Positions 37,980 through 50,790 of a stretch of 64,000 nucleotides of DNA are shown here, one piece after another. This stretch comes from Diorhabda sublineata (Eukaryota; Arthropoda; Insecta; Coleoptera; Chrysomelidae): the NCBI RefSeq assembly GCF_026230105.1, contig NC_079476.1:28262559-28326558 (forward strand), given 5' to 3'. The position numbers and the translations under genes are program-made. The notes under the pieces were generated by a model, which saw only the letters and a list, made by a program, of their open reading frames with translations, was not told the DNA's origin and ran no database searches. Every line of letters begins with the position of its first letter. Position 1 is the first letter of the stretch.

Positions 37980-38540
37980 GAATTAGAAACTGCAAAAATG
38001 ACTGATTATTATCATAATTTAATACTTATCAAGGATGTCGACAAATACATATTTCAAAATATTTATAATAAAATAATCTATTTTATTTAAAAGACAAAAC
38101 CGAAAATAAATTACGAGAAATATTGCCCTTACCAATAGGAATAAATTCAGGAAATGTATTGCCGTTTAGAAAATTTATAAAAATTAATAGATATATTTCT
38201 AGTAATAGAATCACTTACATATTACGAATCCCTACAATTTCAACCGAAAATTTCGATTACTATCACTCGTATCCAATACCAATTGGTAAGTAAGATCGAT
38301 TAAAAGCAGACATTTTTGTAAAAAACACTTATCAGCAAATCCACTCCTAAATTTTATCTGAAGAATCAGTACTTCTGCGAAAACGTCGAACTACAAGACA
38401 TTTAACAAGAAGATCCCTGCGAAGTCAAACTAATAAATATGAAAAACACCTACACTTGCTACAAAACACGTATCGACATCAATCATCCATTCGTCGAGCG
38501 ATTAGAATAAACAAATGATTATATTTTGTTTGATTAAATT
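37980..38540 (+). pseudogene. env-like remnant of the errantivirus-like element
   Basis: The position after pol, cysteine-containing blocks, and short stretches resembling errantivirus envelope ectodomains support an env remnant. It is spread over at least two frames with stops, and no signal peptide, cleavage site or membrane anchor can be shown. Insect errantiviruses carry an envelope gene of the baculovirus F type; this copy is clearly inactive. Confidence 0.6.
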
Positions 38541-38805
38541 GCCATTTTTTACTCTCAAATAAATATTTATATTAAATTGCCAAAACCAAGAAGAAGTAAT
38601 AGAAAATACCTACCTTGTCGATATGCCTCCAGATTGTTATTTCAAATCAAGCCAAATTAAAAACCAATACCCAGTGTATGAACAATAATTATTTCAGGAA
38701 AGATGAAAAGAATATTTATGCATTACGCTTAATTAATGTTATTTGCTATTACTTATCAAAATAATGAAGCCATAATAAAGCATCAATAATAACTCAATTC
38801 ATATA

Positions 38806-39738
38806 CAGGGTGATTCATTAAGATTGTCCAATCTCTGAACTGTAGATTCTTGACCTCAAAATATGATGAATTACAAACTGTACCGAAATCTTTACAACCG
38901 CTTAGGTGAAACAGGGTCTTTACGCTCTAAAACTGAGCACGGTGCTACAAAAAAAATCACTGCCGATGAAGAAGATGAAATTTTAATTTGTGTTACATAG
39001 AATCTAGATATCAGTACTCGCTGATTAAGTCTGCAAACAGGTATTAGCCAATCATCTATTTTTAGAATACTGAAGAGGGAAAATTTGCGTCATTACAGTC
39101 CTGTTCAGAATTTATTACCTCAATATTTACCTAAGCGTCTACAATTTGCCCATTTTTTTGCAAGATAAACAAAATGTTAACCCAGATTTTCTGGATACAA
39201 TTCTTTTTACTGATGAGGCAACATTTACCAGACGAGGAATATTAAATTATAAAAATAATCATTTGCGGGATTCTGAAAATTCACATGCTATGAGGGAAAC
39301 ACATTTTCAGCACGAGTTTAAGGTTAACATTTGGTGTGGTGTAATATGTGGGTATTTAATAGGTCCTTTTGAACTGCCAACCAATTTAAATGGACCTCTT
39401 TATTTAGATTTTCTTAAAGAACATTTACACGAGTTACTAGAAGATATACCTCTCGCTTTAAGACAAAACATGTGGTTTTTGCACGACGGAGCACTACCAC
39501 ATTATTCTTACAAGTTCGTCAATACTTAAACAAACAATTTCCACATCGATGGATTGGTCGTGGAAGTGAGTTTGCTTGGCCAATAAGAGACCCTGATTTA
39601 AATCCTCTGGATTTTTCAATTTGGTCACAAATGAAGACATTAGTTTACAGAGAATCAAAGAATGTTGAGCAGAATCATCATATTCTGAGGTCTAGAATCT
39701 ACAGTTCAGAGGTTAGACATTCTTAATGAATCACCTTG
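38806..39738 (+). mobile_element. mariner-like element with 45-bp terminal inverted repeats
   Basis: The ends are 38806-38850 and 39694-39738. The left starts CAGGGTGATTCATTAAG and the right, reversed, CAAGGTGATTCATTAAG; they differ at six positions. A TA dinucleotide flanks both ends (38804-38805 and 39739-39740), the target duplication of the Tc1/mariner superfamily. At 933 bp it is shorter than a complete element, so coding ends have been lost. Confidence 0.93.
38880..39727 (+). pseudogene. mariner-like transposase, damaged
   Basis: The transposase cuts and pastes the element by a DDE-type reaction in the nucleus. The HTH part reads NRLGETGSLRSKTEHGATKK and LSLQTGISQSSIFRILKREN with a stop and frameshifts. 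The catalytic part is in better shape: LFTDEATFTRRG (39209-39240, first Asp), NIWCGVICGYLIGPFELP, then HDGALPHYS (39482, second Asp), then, after a frameshift near 39510, IRDPDLNPLDFSIWSQMK (39580-39634, third Asp). The N-terminus and the extreme C-terminus are missing, the latter running straight into the right terminal repeat. Confidence 0.9.
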
Positions 39739-40694
39739 TATATTCATACTTTTACAATATAAGGATAGAATGGAGTTTGTGGTTAATCTTGTTTACTGTC
39801 AAAAAACCAAACCATGTTTTCTGCAAAAATCTATGATCACAGTGTTGTTTGGGGATTCTAAATATGTATTTTTTTATGATTTAGATAAACGGTCAATATC
39901 ATGCTGATTTGCTGAAGTGCATTTATTAAAGAGAATAATTTTGTTCCTCACAACAATGAGCTTGCTCATTCGTCTGCTATTGTGGCATAATAACTATCCT
40001 AACTGCTTACGATTTATTTCGTCATCTGATATATCCACCTGAAATAGCTCCCACCAATTAATTTTTATTCCTATTTTAAATGGTTTGAAAATCTTGCTGG
40101 ACTAAGTGCTTAGAATAAAAAGGAATGAAAAGTCACCAGCCCTTGTATACCTGGACATGTTCTGTGTACAGTGGAAAACGTAGCTTCTGCGCCTTAATAT
40201 CTTTTAATTCATCTATAATACATATTTTTTTTTACAATTTTTCGTTGAAGCGATTCCTGGCTATATAGATACCTCAACCGTTAACACTGGTTTGCAATAT
40301 AGAGAAAAAAAGACTGTCTCCAACATTATTGCATGTCTTCAGTACACTTCATATGTACTGCACCTTTAGGATGAACTTGATCGGCAGATAAACTATATTC
40401 ACACTTCAACTTCAATGAACTTATAACTTAACAATTTTTATTATTTTAACTCATGTAACAATAATAATGTAACAAAACTACAACTGATTTTTACGTAATT
40501 CCACATAACATGGTCGAAGTTACATATTTATGAAAAATGTTTATTTTGTGTAAACAGCATCTTGACTTGTTGAAATACAAAATAATTGTCTATTATTTCT
40601 TGACATTATAACGATGAATAGGTTTTAACCACTCCAAGATAGCCGAAGTTATTCATATATTTGGATATATAAAAATCAATTTATTTTGTTTTAG

Positions 40695-41288
40695 GTTAAC
40701 ATCACTTGGAACAACATTACCACTCCAATATGTATTAGAAGACGAGCCGAATGGATAAACGAATATCTTAATGAAGACATTTATTTTGTAACTTATTTCA
40801 TGTTCCGGATATTATTCGTCCATTTGCTTCCCTGCATATCCTTAGTAATACTAAACCTACTCTTATTTAAAGCCCTAAGAGAAGCTCAGAAGAGGAGAGA
40901 CATCCTATTATCATCCAAAAAAAATCAAAAGAATGAATGTAAAAAATTAAGAGATTCGAATTGTACAACGCTCATGCTTATAGTAGTTGTAACCGTATTT
41001 CTTGTTGTGGAAATACCATTAGTAGTTGTTACTATCTTACACATAATATCTAGTACAGTTTTCGAATTTCTAGACTACGATGTTGCGAACACATTAATTT
41101 TATTCACAAATTTTTTCATCATATTAAGTTACCCAATTAATTTCGCCATATACTGTGGCATGTCTAGACAATTTAGAGAAACTTTCAAAGACATTTTTAT
41201 CAAAGATATTGGAAACGCCAGAAACGGTTCTTCCAAGTACTCCATTGTGAATGGCCCTAGAACTTGTACTAACGAAACTGTTTTGTAA
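40695..41288 (+). CDS. SPR: Sex peptide / myoinhibitory peptide receptor, last exon (TM5 to C-terminus)
   Basis: This is the last coding exon: 197 residues and a TAA stop. It begins in extracellular loop 2 with N-glycosylation sites (NIT, NNIT), then TM5 (ILFVHLLPCISLVILNLLLF), a basic third intracellular loop (KRRDILLSSKKNQKNECKKL), TM6 (TTLMLIVVVTVFLVVEIPLV), TM7 (TLILFTNFFIILSYPINFAI, with YPINFAIY replacing NPxxY) and an amphipathic helix 8 (CGMSRQFRETFKDIF). DSNCTTLMLIVVV and GMSRQFRETFK are strongly conserved in insect SPRs as I know them. It joins the exon at 28001-28198 in phase 0. The tail has several Ser/Thr residues suited to receptor kinases. The protein is complete at the C-terminus but lacks TM1-2 in this window. 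Confidence 0.93.
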   Translation, partial: VNITWNNITTPICIRRRAEWINEYLNEDIYFVTYFMFRILFVHLLPCISLVILNLLLFKALREAQKRRDILLSSKKNQKNECKKLRDSNCTTLMLIVVVTVFLVVEIPLVVVTILHIISSTVFEFLDYDVANTLILFTNFFIILSYPINFAIYCGMSRQFRETFKDIFIKDIGNARNGSSKYSIVNGPRTCTNETVL

Positions 41289-41327
41289 AAAAATTGGAAA
41301 CTCAAAAAATGAAAATGTATGACGCTT

Positions 41328-41333
41328 AATAAA
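41328..41333 (+). terminator. Polyadenylation signal AATAAA for the SPR-like gene
   Basis: AATAAA lies 40 bp after the stop codon of the last SPR exon. Confidence 0.6.
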
Positions 41334-41339
41334 TTGGAT

Positions 41340-44300
41340 TTAACTATATTTTGTACAGTCTGTATATTTATACATTGTCTTTCTGTAAATAGATACATTA
41401 ATACAGTATCAAAATAATCAGTGTGACCAAAGAAAAGATTTATTTAAATCTAGATGTCAAACCGGAATGAAAAGGAAACTAGAAAATAATAGATTTATTA
41501 GCTTCCCGTATGAGTCCAGCCTTGCTTGTTTATAAACTAATTCTTAATATAATTTCGATTTTGAAGAATCAACTATTTGGAAATTTTCGAAAACCTATTT
41601 TTATGTGGCAGAAAGCTCTTTAGATAAGTTGTTTGGAATCAACATTTAGATTCATATATTATTGATCAACTATAATTTTTTAATCTTTTTTCATAAATCA
41701 AGTGTATTGATATCAATATATATTTGTTAAAATGAACTGTCAAACCCTACTTAATAAGATTTAAATAGTTTTTAAATACGATATTAAAAAAGTGATTCTT
41801 TGTTGTGAAAACAGCGAACAATCAATAAATATGGCTCTGTTGAATGTATTACGTGGTGTTGATTTCTTCCTATAGGAAGCATTCGTTAAAATAAGATACA
41901 AAAGCTTTGGATGAAACTGATGCAGAACCTTTGGTTGCTTTAAATTCAATAGATGCAGATCTCAAAATTTAACTAAAAAATCAACGCGTAATTACAAACC
42001 TAAATAAAACACATTCACAGAGAATTTACAAAGCATACAGTATTTGTCGTATAAATGTAAAATATTTCACGCTTCATAAGAAATTAACGAAGTAAGTTGA
42101 TTGCAGCCTTTAGGGGAGCTAATCTTAAACAACAGAAATTTTCATAAATCAACAATTCATTCTGACGAAAGCACTTTAACCAAAAATGTTGTTTCACTCC
42201 CCAAAACTGTCGAGATTGGAGAAAAATTACAACTAGTGATAAATAACTAATGTTCGATATTCAAAATTTTTGGGAAAAAAAATATCTCAACTTATATGTA
42301 TAGATCATTCACAATAGCTATAATAAAAGAATTACGATTATATAAGCGATATAAAATAACTTGAAATGGCTTATATATTTTTAGTTTATCAATTGGTTTA
42401 TATCTACTTAGATTATTACTAATCAGTTGGCAGTTAGTTTATTTCTGGTTCTCCTTGGTGATTACTTTATTTAACCTCTTTCCCCTTCGAATTTCGCATA
42501 GCACGCCAATGGGATCACTTGCATTAGCTCCACTAAAGCATGGGCTAAGAATCTCCCTTGACGAGATATTTATCCGTGTATATAATCTTTGATTTATCGG
42601 TTACATAATCAGGAGCGTAGATGCATCCAAACTCAAGAGGGATATTGGTTGGTCTGGTCGGTTAAAGCACTAGGAAGCAGAGTGGTGCCGGTTGGGTTTT
42701 ATACTTAATTATAACGTAACTACTATGTTGTAACATAATTACCACGTTAAGTTGAATTTGTTACGGCACCCACTCACCACTGCACTCTTGCACGTGCACA
42801 GTGCCGCTACCATTAAGATTCGAATTGGTCAGTTGATATAGATATATTTATCTATATAATATAATTACCAAGAATGAATAGTTTGACAAATGATTTCAAT
42901 ATAAGGTATATGAGCTTAGATATTAATTCTAAACAACTTTTCCCAATAACTTTGTTTTATATTTGCTACATAAAACACTTCTCTCTACAGTTTTTTGGAA
43001 AGTTCCGAGGCATACTTGCTTTTTAAATGTTAAAAATTAGTTTTTTCGTTAAGCAAGACTAAACCGTAAATTATATAAATTGGAATAGAAAATGTTTTAT
43101 GTCCGACAAGACTCATTTCACCCAACCGGGGACTTGTATGTATACATTTTTTTTTGATTGGGTGTCATCATTATTCTAATGAACTATAGCACTGCACTCC
43201 TAACTCTATTAATTGAATCCCAATAATGAATTATTGAGTAGAGTCTCTTCAATAGGTCTTTGAAAATCATTTCTAATCAAATGATGATGAAGAAGAAATA
43301 TTTTCACCACAGATACGAAACGAACTCTAACGCTACGAACGTGAGTCTAGAGAGCCACTCGCGCCCAAGAAATTGAAATTTAGAGTTAAATGGATGATTC
43401 AGAAAAAATGAGAAGATTAAAAAGAACAGAAAGAAAATGAATTTATTAATAAAAGTTAATTGCTACAATTCGTATCAGCAATAGAGATAAAACAAAATGA
43501 GATTTTATTGAAAATCATTTGAGATGTTACATGTCTTTCGAACCTCTCTTATCATGTCAGTTTTAGCAAATTTCTCTCAACAATTTTAGAATTGCTCTTC
43601 AGTTAATGGTGGCACAATTTATTTCAGTACGGAATTAAGTTAATTATATCCAATTCAAGTTGACCTTTTCTCTAATGATCACTGTTGAGAGCACATCTCG
43701 GCATTGATAAGGACGGTATAATTTTGGTAAGGAAGAGAATTGAATAACCCCACAGTAACTCCCAACAATCTTGTAGCTATCTCCAACTACATAAGTAGAG
43801 ATTAAAGTTTGTACAAAATTAGTTGAGGAACTAGAAGAACAAACAAAAAAAATCGTATGCTGCGAGGTATTAAGCCGATCAGTGACGTACACAAAATTGC
43901 GAATATAGATTATTAGGAATTTCAATAAGTTATGACCAATACATTACTATACTTTATCTACGACTATAACAACAAATACAAAAACACTAATAGAGAGAAC
44001 TAAATATGTGAGAGTGAATTATTACATGTATGTTGTTGATATACTGGTTCAGTTGTTAGTTTAATTGCTGTATCTGATTCATTCTTTTCGGAAATCAACG
44101 TATCCCTCTGCTACAGTAGTTGAACGCTAACCGCCACGGCGTTTTAGTGCCGTTAAATTTGGGTTCCAAAATAATTCCAATCTTTTCCGATTTACGATGG
44201 TATGTTATCTCATATTTATGATTTGAAGGTACCAATAATTGGTCACAAGCAATCAAATATTCAATTAATTAATTAAATGAATTTAATTTATTTAATTAAC

Positions 44301-47260
44301 TTAAACAATCAGTTATGTATCTTATACTCACATAAAGACGTTACTGCTTAGTGAATAAAAAGAACAGATAATGTGAGTTATTATTCTCAATAAAATCAAA
44401 TTGTTATCTATCATAAGTGAGAACCAAATAAGTAAACGATTGAAAATTACTACTTCTATTGTTTCAAGTATTATTACGAAGGTAATACATGCTTTTGTAT
44501 ATAATTATTGATTACTGAAAGATTATACGTTAAATATACCATTACCAAATTCTTCTGTCGACTCATCTAATCTTCCAGAAGGAAATTACACCGAATAACT
44601 ATTTTTATGGATACAGTACAAAAATACGATGATTAAAGATTTAAAGAGAACTTTCGGCTAAATCATTCAACTGCTGGTCTAATAATAAGTGTTTATATTC
44701 ACTGATAAATTGAACTGCGCAGAAACTTAACTAAAAGGAAACACTTCAATTGATTTTTTATAATACTGATCATTAATATTTTTTCTTTCAAGTTTTTTGT
44801 AAACATTCTAATACCTTTACTTTTTCCTTTTACCTTCCTAATACCAACATTTCTTTTTTGTGTTTCAAGCTTTCTTCCACAATGTTTTCTGACAATTTCT
44901 TTTTTTTTCTCTATTTTTCTTAAAACAATGTACTTTTACTAGATTCTTTCTGTTTTACGTAAAAGACGAATCAGTGGAACATGAAGATCTTCCCAAGCTC
45001 CAGCTCCTGTCAAAACTCGGTCTTGATGTTCGGAATTCAATTTTAGGGTTTTCTAGTTCATCGACATCTAATGAATATGGGCTTATGTTCGACGGTTTAT
45101 ATCTTTGGTATTTCTGTATTCATGAACTAAATTAAACCATTTTCTTACATGCTGATTCAGAAAACTAGAAAAAACTATTTTATTAATATAATCGAGTTCA
45201 ACATTAAATAAATATATGAGACATTCAAAAAGGAATCTTTTGAAGTCGTAACAACAAATGTGTTCCCGTATTCACTACCAGTATTGGAAATTTAACATAA
45301 ACTATTGATTTTTAGTACTGGCAGTGCATATAAGAATACAGCCTAAAATAAATTTTTTGTTCAATCACTTTTTTAATTATTATTAATTGTACAGTATAAT
45401 TTCACTTACTTCAATATTTTAATTGCCAAGCTCTTCATAGGCGATCAGAAAGTTTTTCTTCTTTGTATATGATGTATATCATCATAAAGGGAAATATGTA
45501 ATTGATAGAGGAAAAGACTTTTTTAAAAAATAAATTTACTGAGTCAAACTACAAATTAACTATCCCAACATCGTTTGTTCGGTACAACAGTGTTATATAG
45601 CTTATACTGACTTTTACAACAGAAATATTTTGTTTAGTCTGAAGTGTACATTTTCAATTATGCTCCCACTACTTGCTCCTTCCAATTGGTCCAAATGTTT
45701 TGAATTTTCGATAGCACTTCTACTTGTTTCATTAAATTCGAGGCTTATATCAATAACCTCCATAGGTTTTTCAACGTTTTCATTTCCTTGTTTTTTAAAA
45801 TAGAGTTTATTGTTTGAGTACAAACTAATTGAATTATTTGGTAACCATATTCTATATTTTGCTCTGAAATATGTTAACATTAAGATACATAGATTAATTA
45901 AGTCATGTTCCGACACTATTTTATTTTATTTTACTATTAAGGATAATAGCGTCATGGATACTATCAGTTTTTAGTAAAAGTTTTTCTCGGAACGTAACTC
46001 TATTCTGTAAATATTTACCGGTGTCTTCCACATTAAATTCACCAAAATCATTGGTAATCCAACGGTGTGATACCCGCAGCAAAAGAATCTAATCTATCTA
46101 ACTAAAATAATTTATTTATAATATTATTTATATTAATGACTTGCTTATTTTTATTACAAGATCTGATAACGTGTCCTCAACCTCATTTTCAATCTGTGTT
46201 CACAGAACACTAAAGCACACAGTCTCAAGCTTGTGCAGATTGCGGGTAAAAACTTAGTTAGGTCTCACTTGTGACACTGAAAAGGAACGTGCATCTGAGT
46301 TCTGGTGTAAATGGAAAACAGCTATTATATCAAACTTTTATCCACCATTACAAAGAAAATATTTATTTTCTTACGACCACATACCAAAATGATTGATTTT
46401 AACGTTTTCATCTTTAAAAAACACTAAATTTCACCCGTATATACAGAAATATATCCGCACATGTGTGGAAAAGTATATGAACTAGAAAAATTATGGACAT
46501 TTAAAACACAATTTAAGAAGATTTGATATTGATTTTGCTATGTAAAGGTTACGTTAACTGTCCCCATACTTTTCAACACATGTGTTTCAAAGTACCTTTC
46601 CTTACATATGGAAAAAAGTAATTTCGTTTTATAGAAAATTAAAATATTTACAAATAAGATGGAATTTATCAGTGCCCTTAAGAAAAGTTGCTTACGTAAA
46701 GATAACTTGTTACACTCATGTCGCCGTTAATTTTTATACTATTTATTTAAGAACATAATATTTATGAAAACGTGTATACACTCAAAGTTATTTTAACCGA
46801 TGTCAGCTACACAACTTTAGAAAATAAACTATAGTTCAGTGAACGACGGTAAAAATATGGTATCACCTCAGAATTTCATCAAGACGCATGGAATTGCATG
46901 AATAAGTTCCATTCACCCTTCACTTTAAAATCTATCTTATGTCAATATATTCATATTATAGTAAAAGGTGACAACTACTCCTTATTGTTTAAAATTCTAT
47001 AAAATAAGAGTTTAAGCATTTAGCAAGTTAAGAAAACATTTGTAGCATTAAAATCAAGATCGCATGTTTTAGAATACTATTTATGTTGTTCAACCTTTAA
47101 GCAATGTATTTCAACCCATATTATATCTATTTATATGTAGAAACACTCCTTACACCAAAGCAGATGTGGTTAGCGCCATACCGGCTTTTTTCATTACGTA
47201 TATACACACACACTCATACACAGAGCACAGATCTTTATAATTGAATTTGTTTTTTTTTTG
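41340..47260. other. Intergenic AT-rich stretch
   Basis: No host exon recognised. A GC-richer patch at 42.64-42.82 kb with an imperfect inverted repeat is reported among the findings. The open frame at 45614-45916 has no ATG at its start and matches no family I know. Confidence 0.45.
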
Positions 47261-47269
47261 ATATTTCGT

Positions 47270-48250
47270 GTTACGTTAATGCAACTTTATTTTTTTATCG
47301 TATTGATGACCTTTTAGTCTATTTTCCAAATACTGAGATGTCTGTCTTTTGTAGATAGCATCACAATTAGTACAAGGCACTTGATATATAATAGTACTCC
47401 TTTTATTTTTTGGTGTTTTAGATTTTGATTTAGTGAAATATTTGGATAATATATTATGTCCTCTATGACTTATACTAATATCATATTTATTGAAATAATG
47501 CGATAGTTGTTGGAAAAGTCCTTGTACATATGGTAAAGAGAAATCTTTTATGTTCTGATGTTTCGTTTCTGTTTTCTTTTTCAATCGAATCTAGTATCTG
47601 TTTATCTTTTTTTTTAATATGTGGTTTATCATTTTTTCTGGATAATTATTTTCTTTTAATACAGTTTATGCTTTTTGAATAGCTAAGCATCTAAACTCAG
47701 GATCTGATAGTTGGATGGATCTATCAGCCAAACTTATTATTACTGATATTTTTTGTGACATAGGACATCAAGAAAATTGATTTTATTATTCTATTCGATT
47801 CTAATTGAGTTTTTTATGATAATTATTGAACTTTCTATTTATGTTTTTAATTTGATTTTTTAGTACGGCAGTAATGCAATCATCTACGTAACAGAAAGAG
47901 AATTGAATATTTATATCAAGTTTGCTTAGGACACTTTTCTCAAGATTTTCCCTTACTGATTGTACTATAACACTTGTGGAAGCTTCCATGGCACAACCAT
48001 AAATTTGTTTTTATTATTTGAAGTATGTTGTTGTAAGTGTGAGTTCTATAACTTTTATAAATTCATTTTGAGGTATTTCTGTATATTCTTTAATTTTGTC
48101 CAATTCTTTTATTAATATATTTTTCACAGTTGTAATGTGAATATTTGTATACAAAGAAAACACATCTAACGAAATAAATACATATTCAGTAGAAATTTGT
48201 ATATTTCTATATTTTTTTTGAAGTAGGAATGTTGGTATATAAATGATCTA
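47270..48250 (-). pseudogene. Penelope-like element, RT to GIY-YIG (minus copy)
   Basis: Reading leftward: EYVFISLDVFSLYTNIHITT (about 48195-48130, RT motif A with the catalytic Asp), EYTEIPQNEF, then SFCYVDDCITAVL (about 47890-47860, the YVDD catalytic box), HKKLNSNRIE, an ISVIISLADRSIQL linker, and the GIY-YIG domain IYQVPCTNCDAIYKRQTSQ (about 47380-47325) ending with an RLKGHQ motif. Stops at about 48000 and around 47790 break the frame, and Y/G residues of GIY-YIG are altered (YKRQT instead of YIGQT). Confidence 0.87.
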
Positions 48251-48289
48251 ATTCCATCTTCGGAAGAATAACTTTTTATTTCGCCATCA

Positions 48290-48755
48290 GATGCAAGAAA
48301 ATTGAAAATTCACAATGCCTTACCCCCTAAGATATATGGTATGCCAAAATTGCACAAACCTGACATTCCTCTTCGCCCGATTATTTCAAGTAATCAAACT
48401 CCTCTTACCCCATTATCTAATTATTTGAAAAATATTTTGAAAAAAATTCTATACCAAAACAAATACTATATCAAAAATTCTTGGAATTTCAAAGAAAAAA
48501 TTATAAATATAAAAATTCCTAATTCCTTTATATACAAATATTCCTATTACCGTTGTGAAAAATATATTAATGAAAAAATGGGACAAAATTAAGGAATATA
48601 CAGATATACCTAAAAACGACAATAAAATTAAAAAAAATTTCATTTTGTTCGCTGGTACTTTTAACTTATCTTTCATATTTTTTAAATTATATTTATCAAA
48701 AGACAGTTTTTTAAAAAATCAAGCTCTCCAAACCATTCAAACTTCTTGCTGCTAA
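48290..48755 (+). pseudogene. Penelope-like element, RT N-terminal part (plus copy, head-to-head)
   Basis: It begins PPKIYGMPKLHKPDIPLRPI (48323-48382), the finger block of Penelope-like RTs, then ISSNQTPLTPLSNYLKNIL. A frame later, DNA 48515-48616 is the inverted match of 48055-48165 from the minus copy (TATACAAATATTC, GTGAAAAATATATTAAT). Thus two partly overlapping pieces of the same family lie head-to-head. Confidence 0.82.
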
Positions 48756-48759
48756 CATT

Positions 48760-50790
48760 CGTATTCGATCATAGTGATTTGGGTACAAATAACGTTTCTT
48801 TCCATTAAATGAAGTGATTCTATCTTATTTTCTTCATAACTCCCTTACTTTATGTATAACAAAGGCTTATAAAGTCTCATTTGAACGATTTTTTGATGTG
48901 CGTTAAAAAAAATTCGATACATTTTTTTCGAAAATTTACCGTTTCCCACTTATTCAATTTTTCCCAATCTTCGGTTCAGTAAAAAGTTCCACTCTCAATA
49001 AATCATAGCTCGGTTTGTATTCAAAATTCATTCTTTTTAAGCTACATTTAACCTCATCACACTTTTTTCTATAAAATCTAAATGTTTTGAGTTATTTGTG
49101 AAAAATCTATTAAAAATACACTAATAACAAAAATTAAAATTGCAATCGTTCAAGTCAAAAAATATTGATTTGTCGAAAAAACTCCATAGAATAATTTGTG
49201 CTCAAAATGCTTTTTCCTATCGAGATCGATGGGGTTTTATACACCCCCATAGTAAAAGCACATATCGGCAAGAAATGATAATGCATACAAAAATCCATCC
49301 ATATTTGATTAAATGAGTGGAGCTTTTCCGTACTTTATCTTTCCTTATATATTTGAATAATCTGAACAACGATAGATCTTTTCTTTGATTGATTAAGAAT
49401 ATGTGAAGCACTATTAAAATTGTTAATATAATAAATTTACTGTTATCTTGTTGTAGCTAGATATTTAAGACGTATGTTGATTTTTAAAAATCGTTAATCA
49501 TTTTCAAGACATAATGAGCCCTACCTTGAAAATGATTCACACTATTATGTGCAGGGTATAAAACATCTCATTGGTAATCTAAATAATACGTACCTAGTAA
49601 CTTTCAATTTTTTAGTTTTTTTGTAATATATGTATACATGGATCATTATTTAGAAGTTAATAAATGTTGGAAGTATTACGCGTTTTATCTTATTTAATGT
49701 AAACTTGATAGGAAGTAGGAAGTAGACAAATCAAACGTCAAAAATTCCAGACCGTCACAAAAAGTCTATTCAGTCATAATCAAAAATTGGTTACCTTATT
49801 TTTTTAAAGTGTAATTGTGTTAATGCGACAAATCAGGATTTCGCCGTTGTGACTAGTGGTAACCATTTTAATTCGATTTTATTATCAACCACGCGGAAAT
49901 GGAGGAAGCTAAACAGAGAATTCACTTGTCGATGATTATTATATTATCTTTTTCCAGTGCTTACCACGTAGGCGTTGTTTTGAACTCGTCGGATATAAAG
50001 ATGTAGAGCATGGACCATGGAGGCCTGAGACATTCCAACAGTAAAGAAAAAGAAAAGGATCTCGAAGTGCTAAATTGAGTTTTATCTCTTCTCATCTCAA
50101 TTTTTTACAGTATCTTAGTGATGACACTCCGGTGCTAGTACTCGAGATAGGGTTCGCCTTTAAACCAGCTTAGGATAGAATTAGATGTTTGGAAACGCTC
50201 TTGAGGATACTTGGACTTTAAAATTGTTACGGTTTAGAGTTTGTTTTTGTATATTTCAGACCTTGATCCTTCAATAAATAGAGTCAATTATTTTAGTTTA
50301 TCCTCTAAGGAGATGTGGGATTATCTTGTAGAAATCTTGGATGCTTGTCCAAACTACTATTGTTCCCTTTTGTTAAATTCAATATTTGGAGAAAAAAATC
50401 TTTTTTTCTCCAGATAATCGACTGAAATCACTGGAAATTATCTTATTAAAAATATTTGTGCAGTTTTAAAATCAACATCACGATTTCAAAAGTTGACGAT
50501 TCATCCTACATATTATGCATTTTCACAATAGGTACCGTTTCGAATAATTAAACGAATCTTTTCCAAAAATGCACGTAATATACTCGCCTCATATCATGTT
50601 CTGCATTAGATATAGGTATTGCAAATTTGGCTCTGCAGGCATAAATTATTGTACTCGTATTATTAAGGATTGATTCTATTCGATTCGATTTATATTAGAA
50701 AGTGTTTTAGAATGTGAGTATAACGATGTGGTTAGCTACTTCATGTTCTTTTTCCCGTATTTTTGTAGTTATTATCTCGGTGATACCATC
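48760..50790. other. Gene-free AT-rich stretch
   Basis: No coding or RNA gene recognised apart from a 13-bp stem-loop at 49496-49537. Confidence 0.45.
49496..49537. repeat. Stem-loop, 13-bp perfect arms
   Basis: AATCATTTTCAAG and CTTGAAAATGATT separated by 16 nt. Confidence 0.9.

Larger units (their letters stand above)
28199..40694 (+). other. 12.5-kb intron of the SPR-like gene
   Basis: The intron is bounded by donor GTAAGT (28199) and acceptor TTTTGTTTTAG (ending 40694). Both flanking exons are phase 0, so EYTT joins directly to VNITWNN. It holds a MITE, a deleted LINE, an LTR/errantivirus relic and a mariner, all described separately, which account for most of its recognisable content. 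Confidence 0.85.

Noticed and set aside
45614..45916. 100-codon minus-strand frame
   Set aside because: No ATG at its start, no recognisable domain, no splice support.
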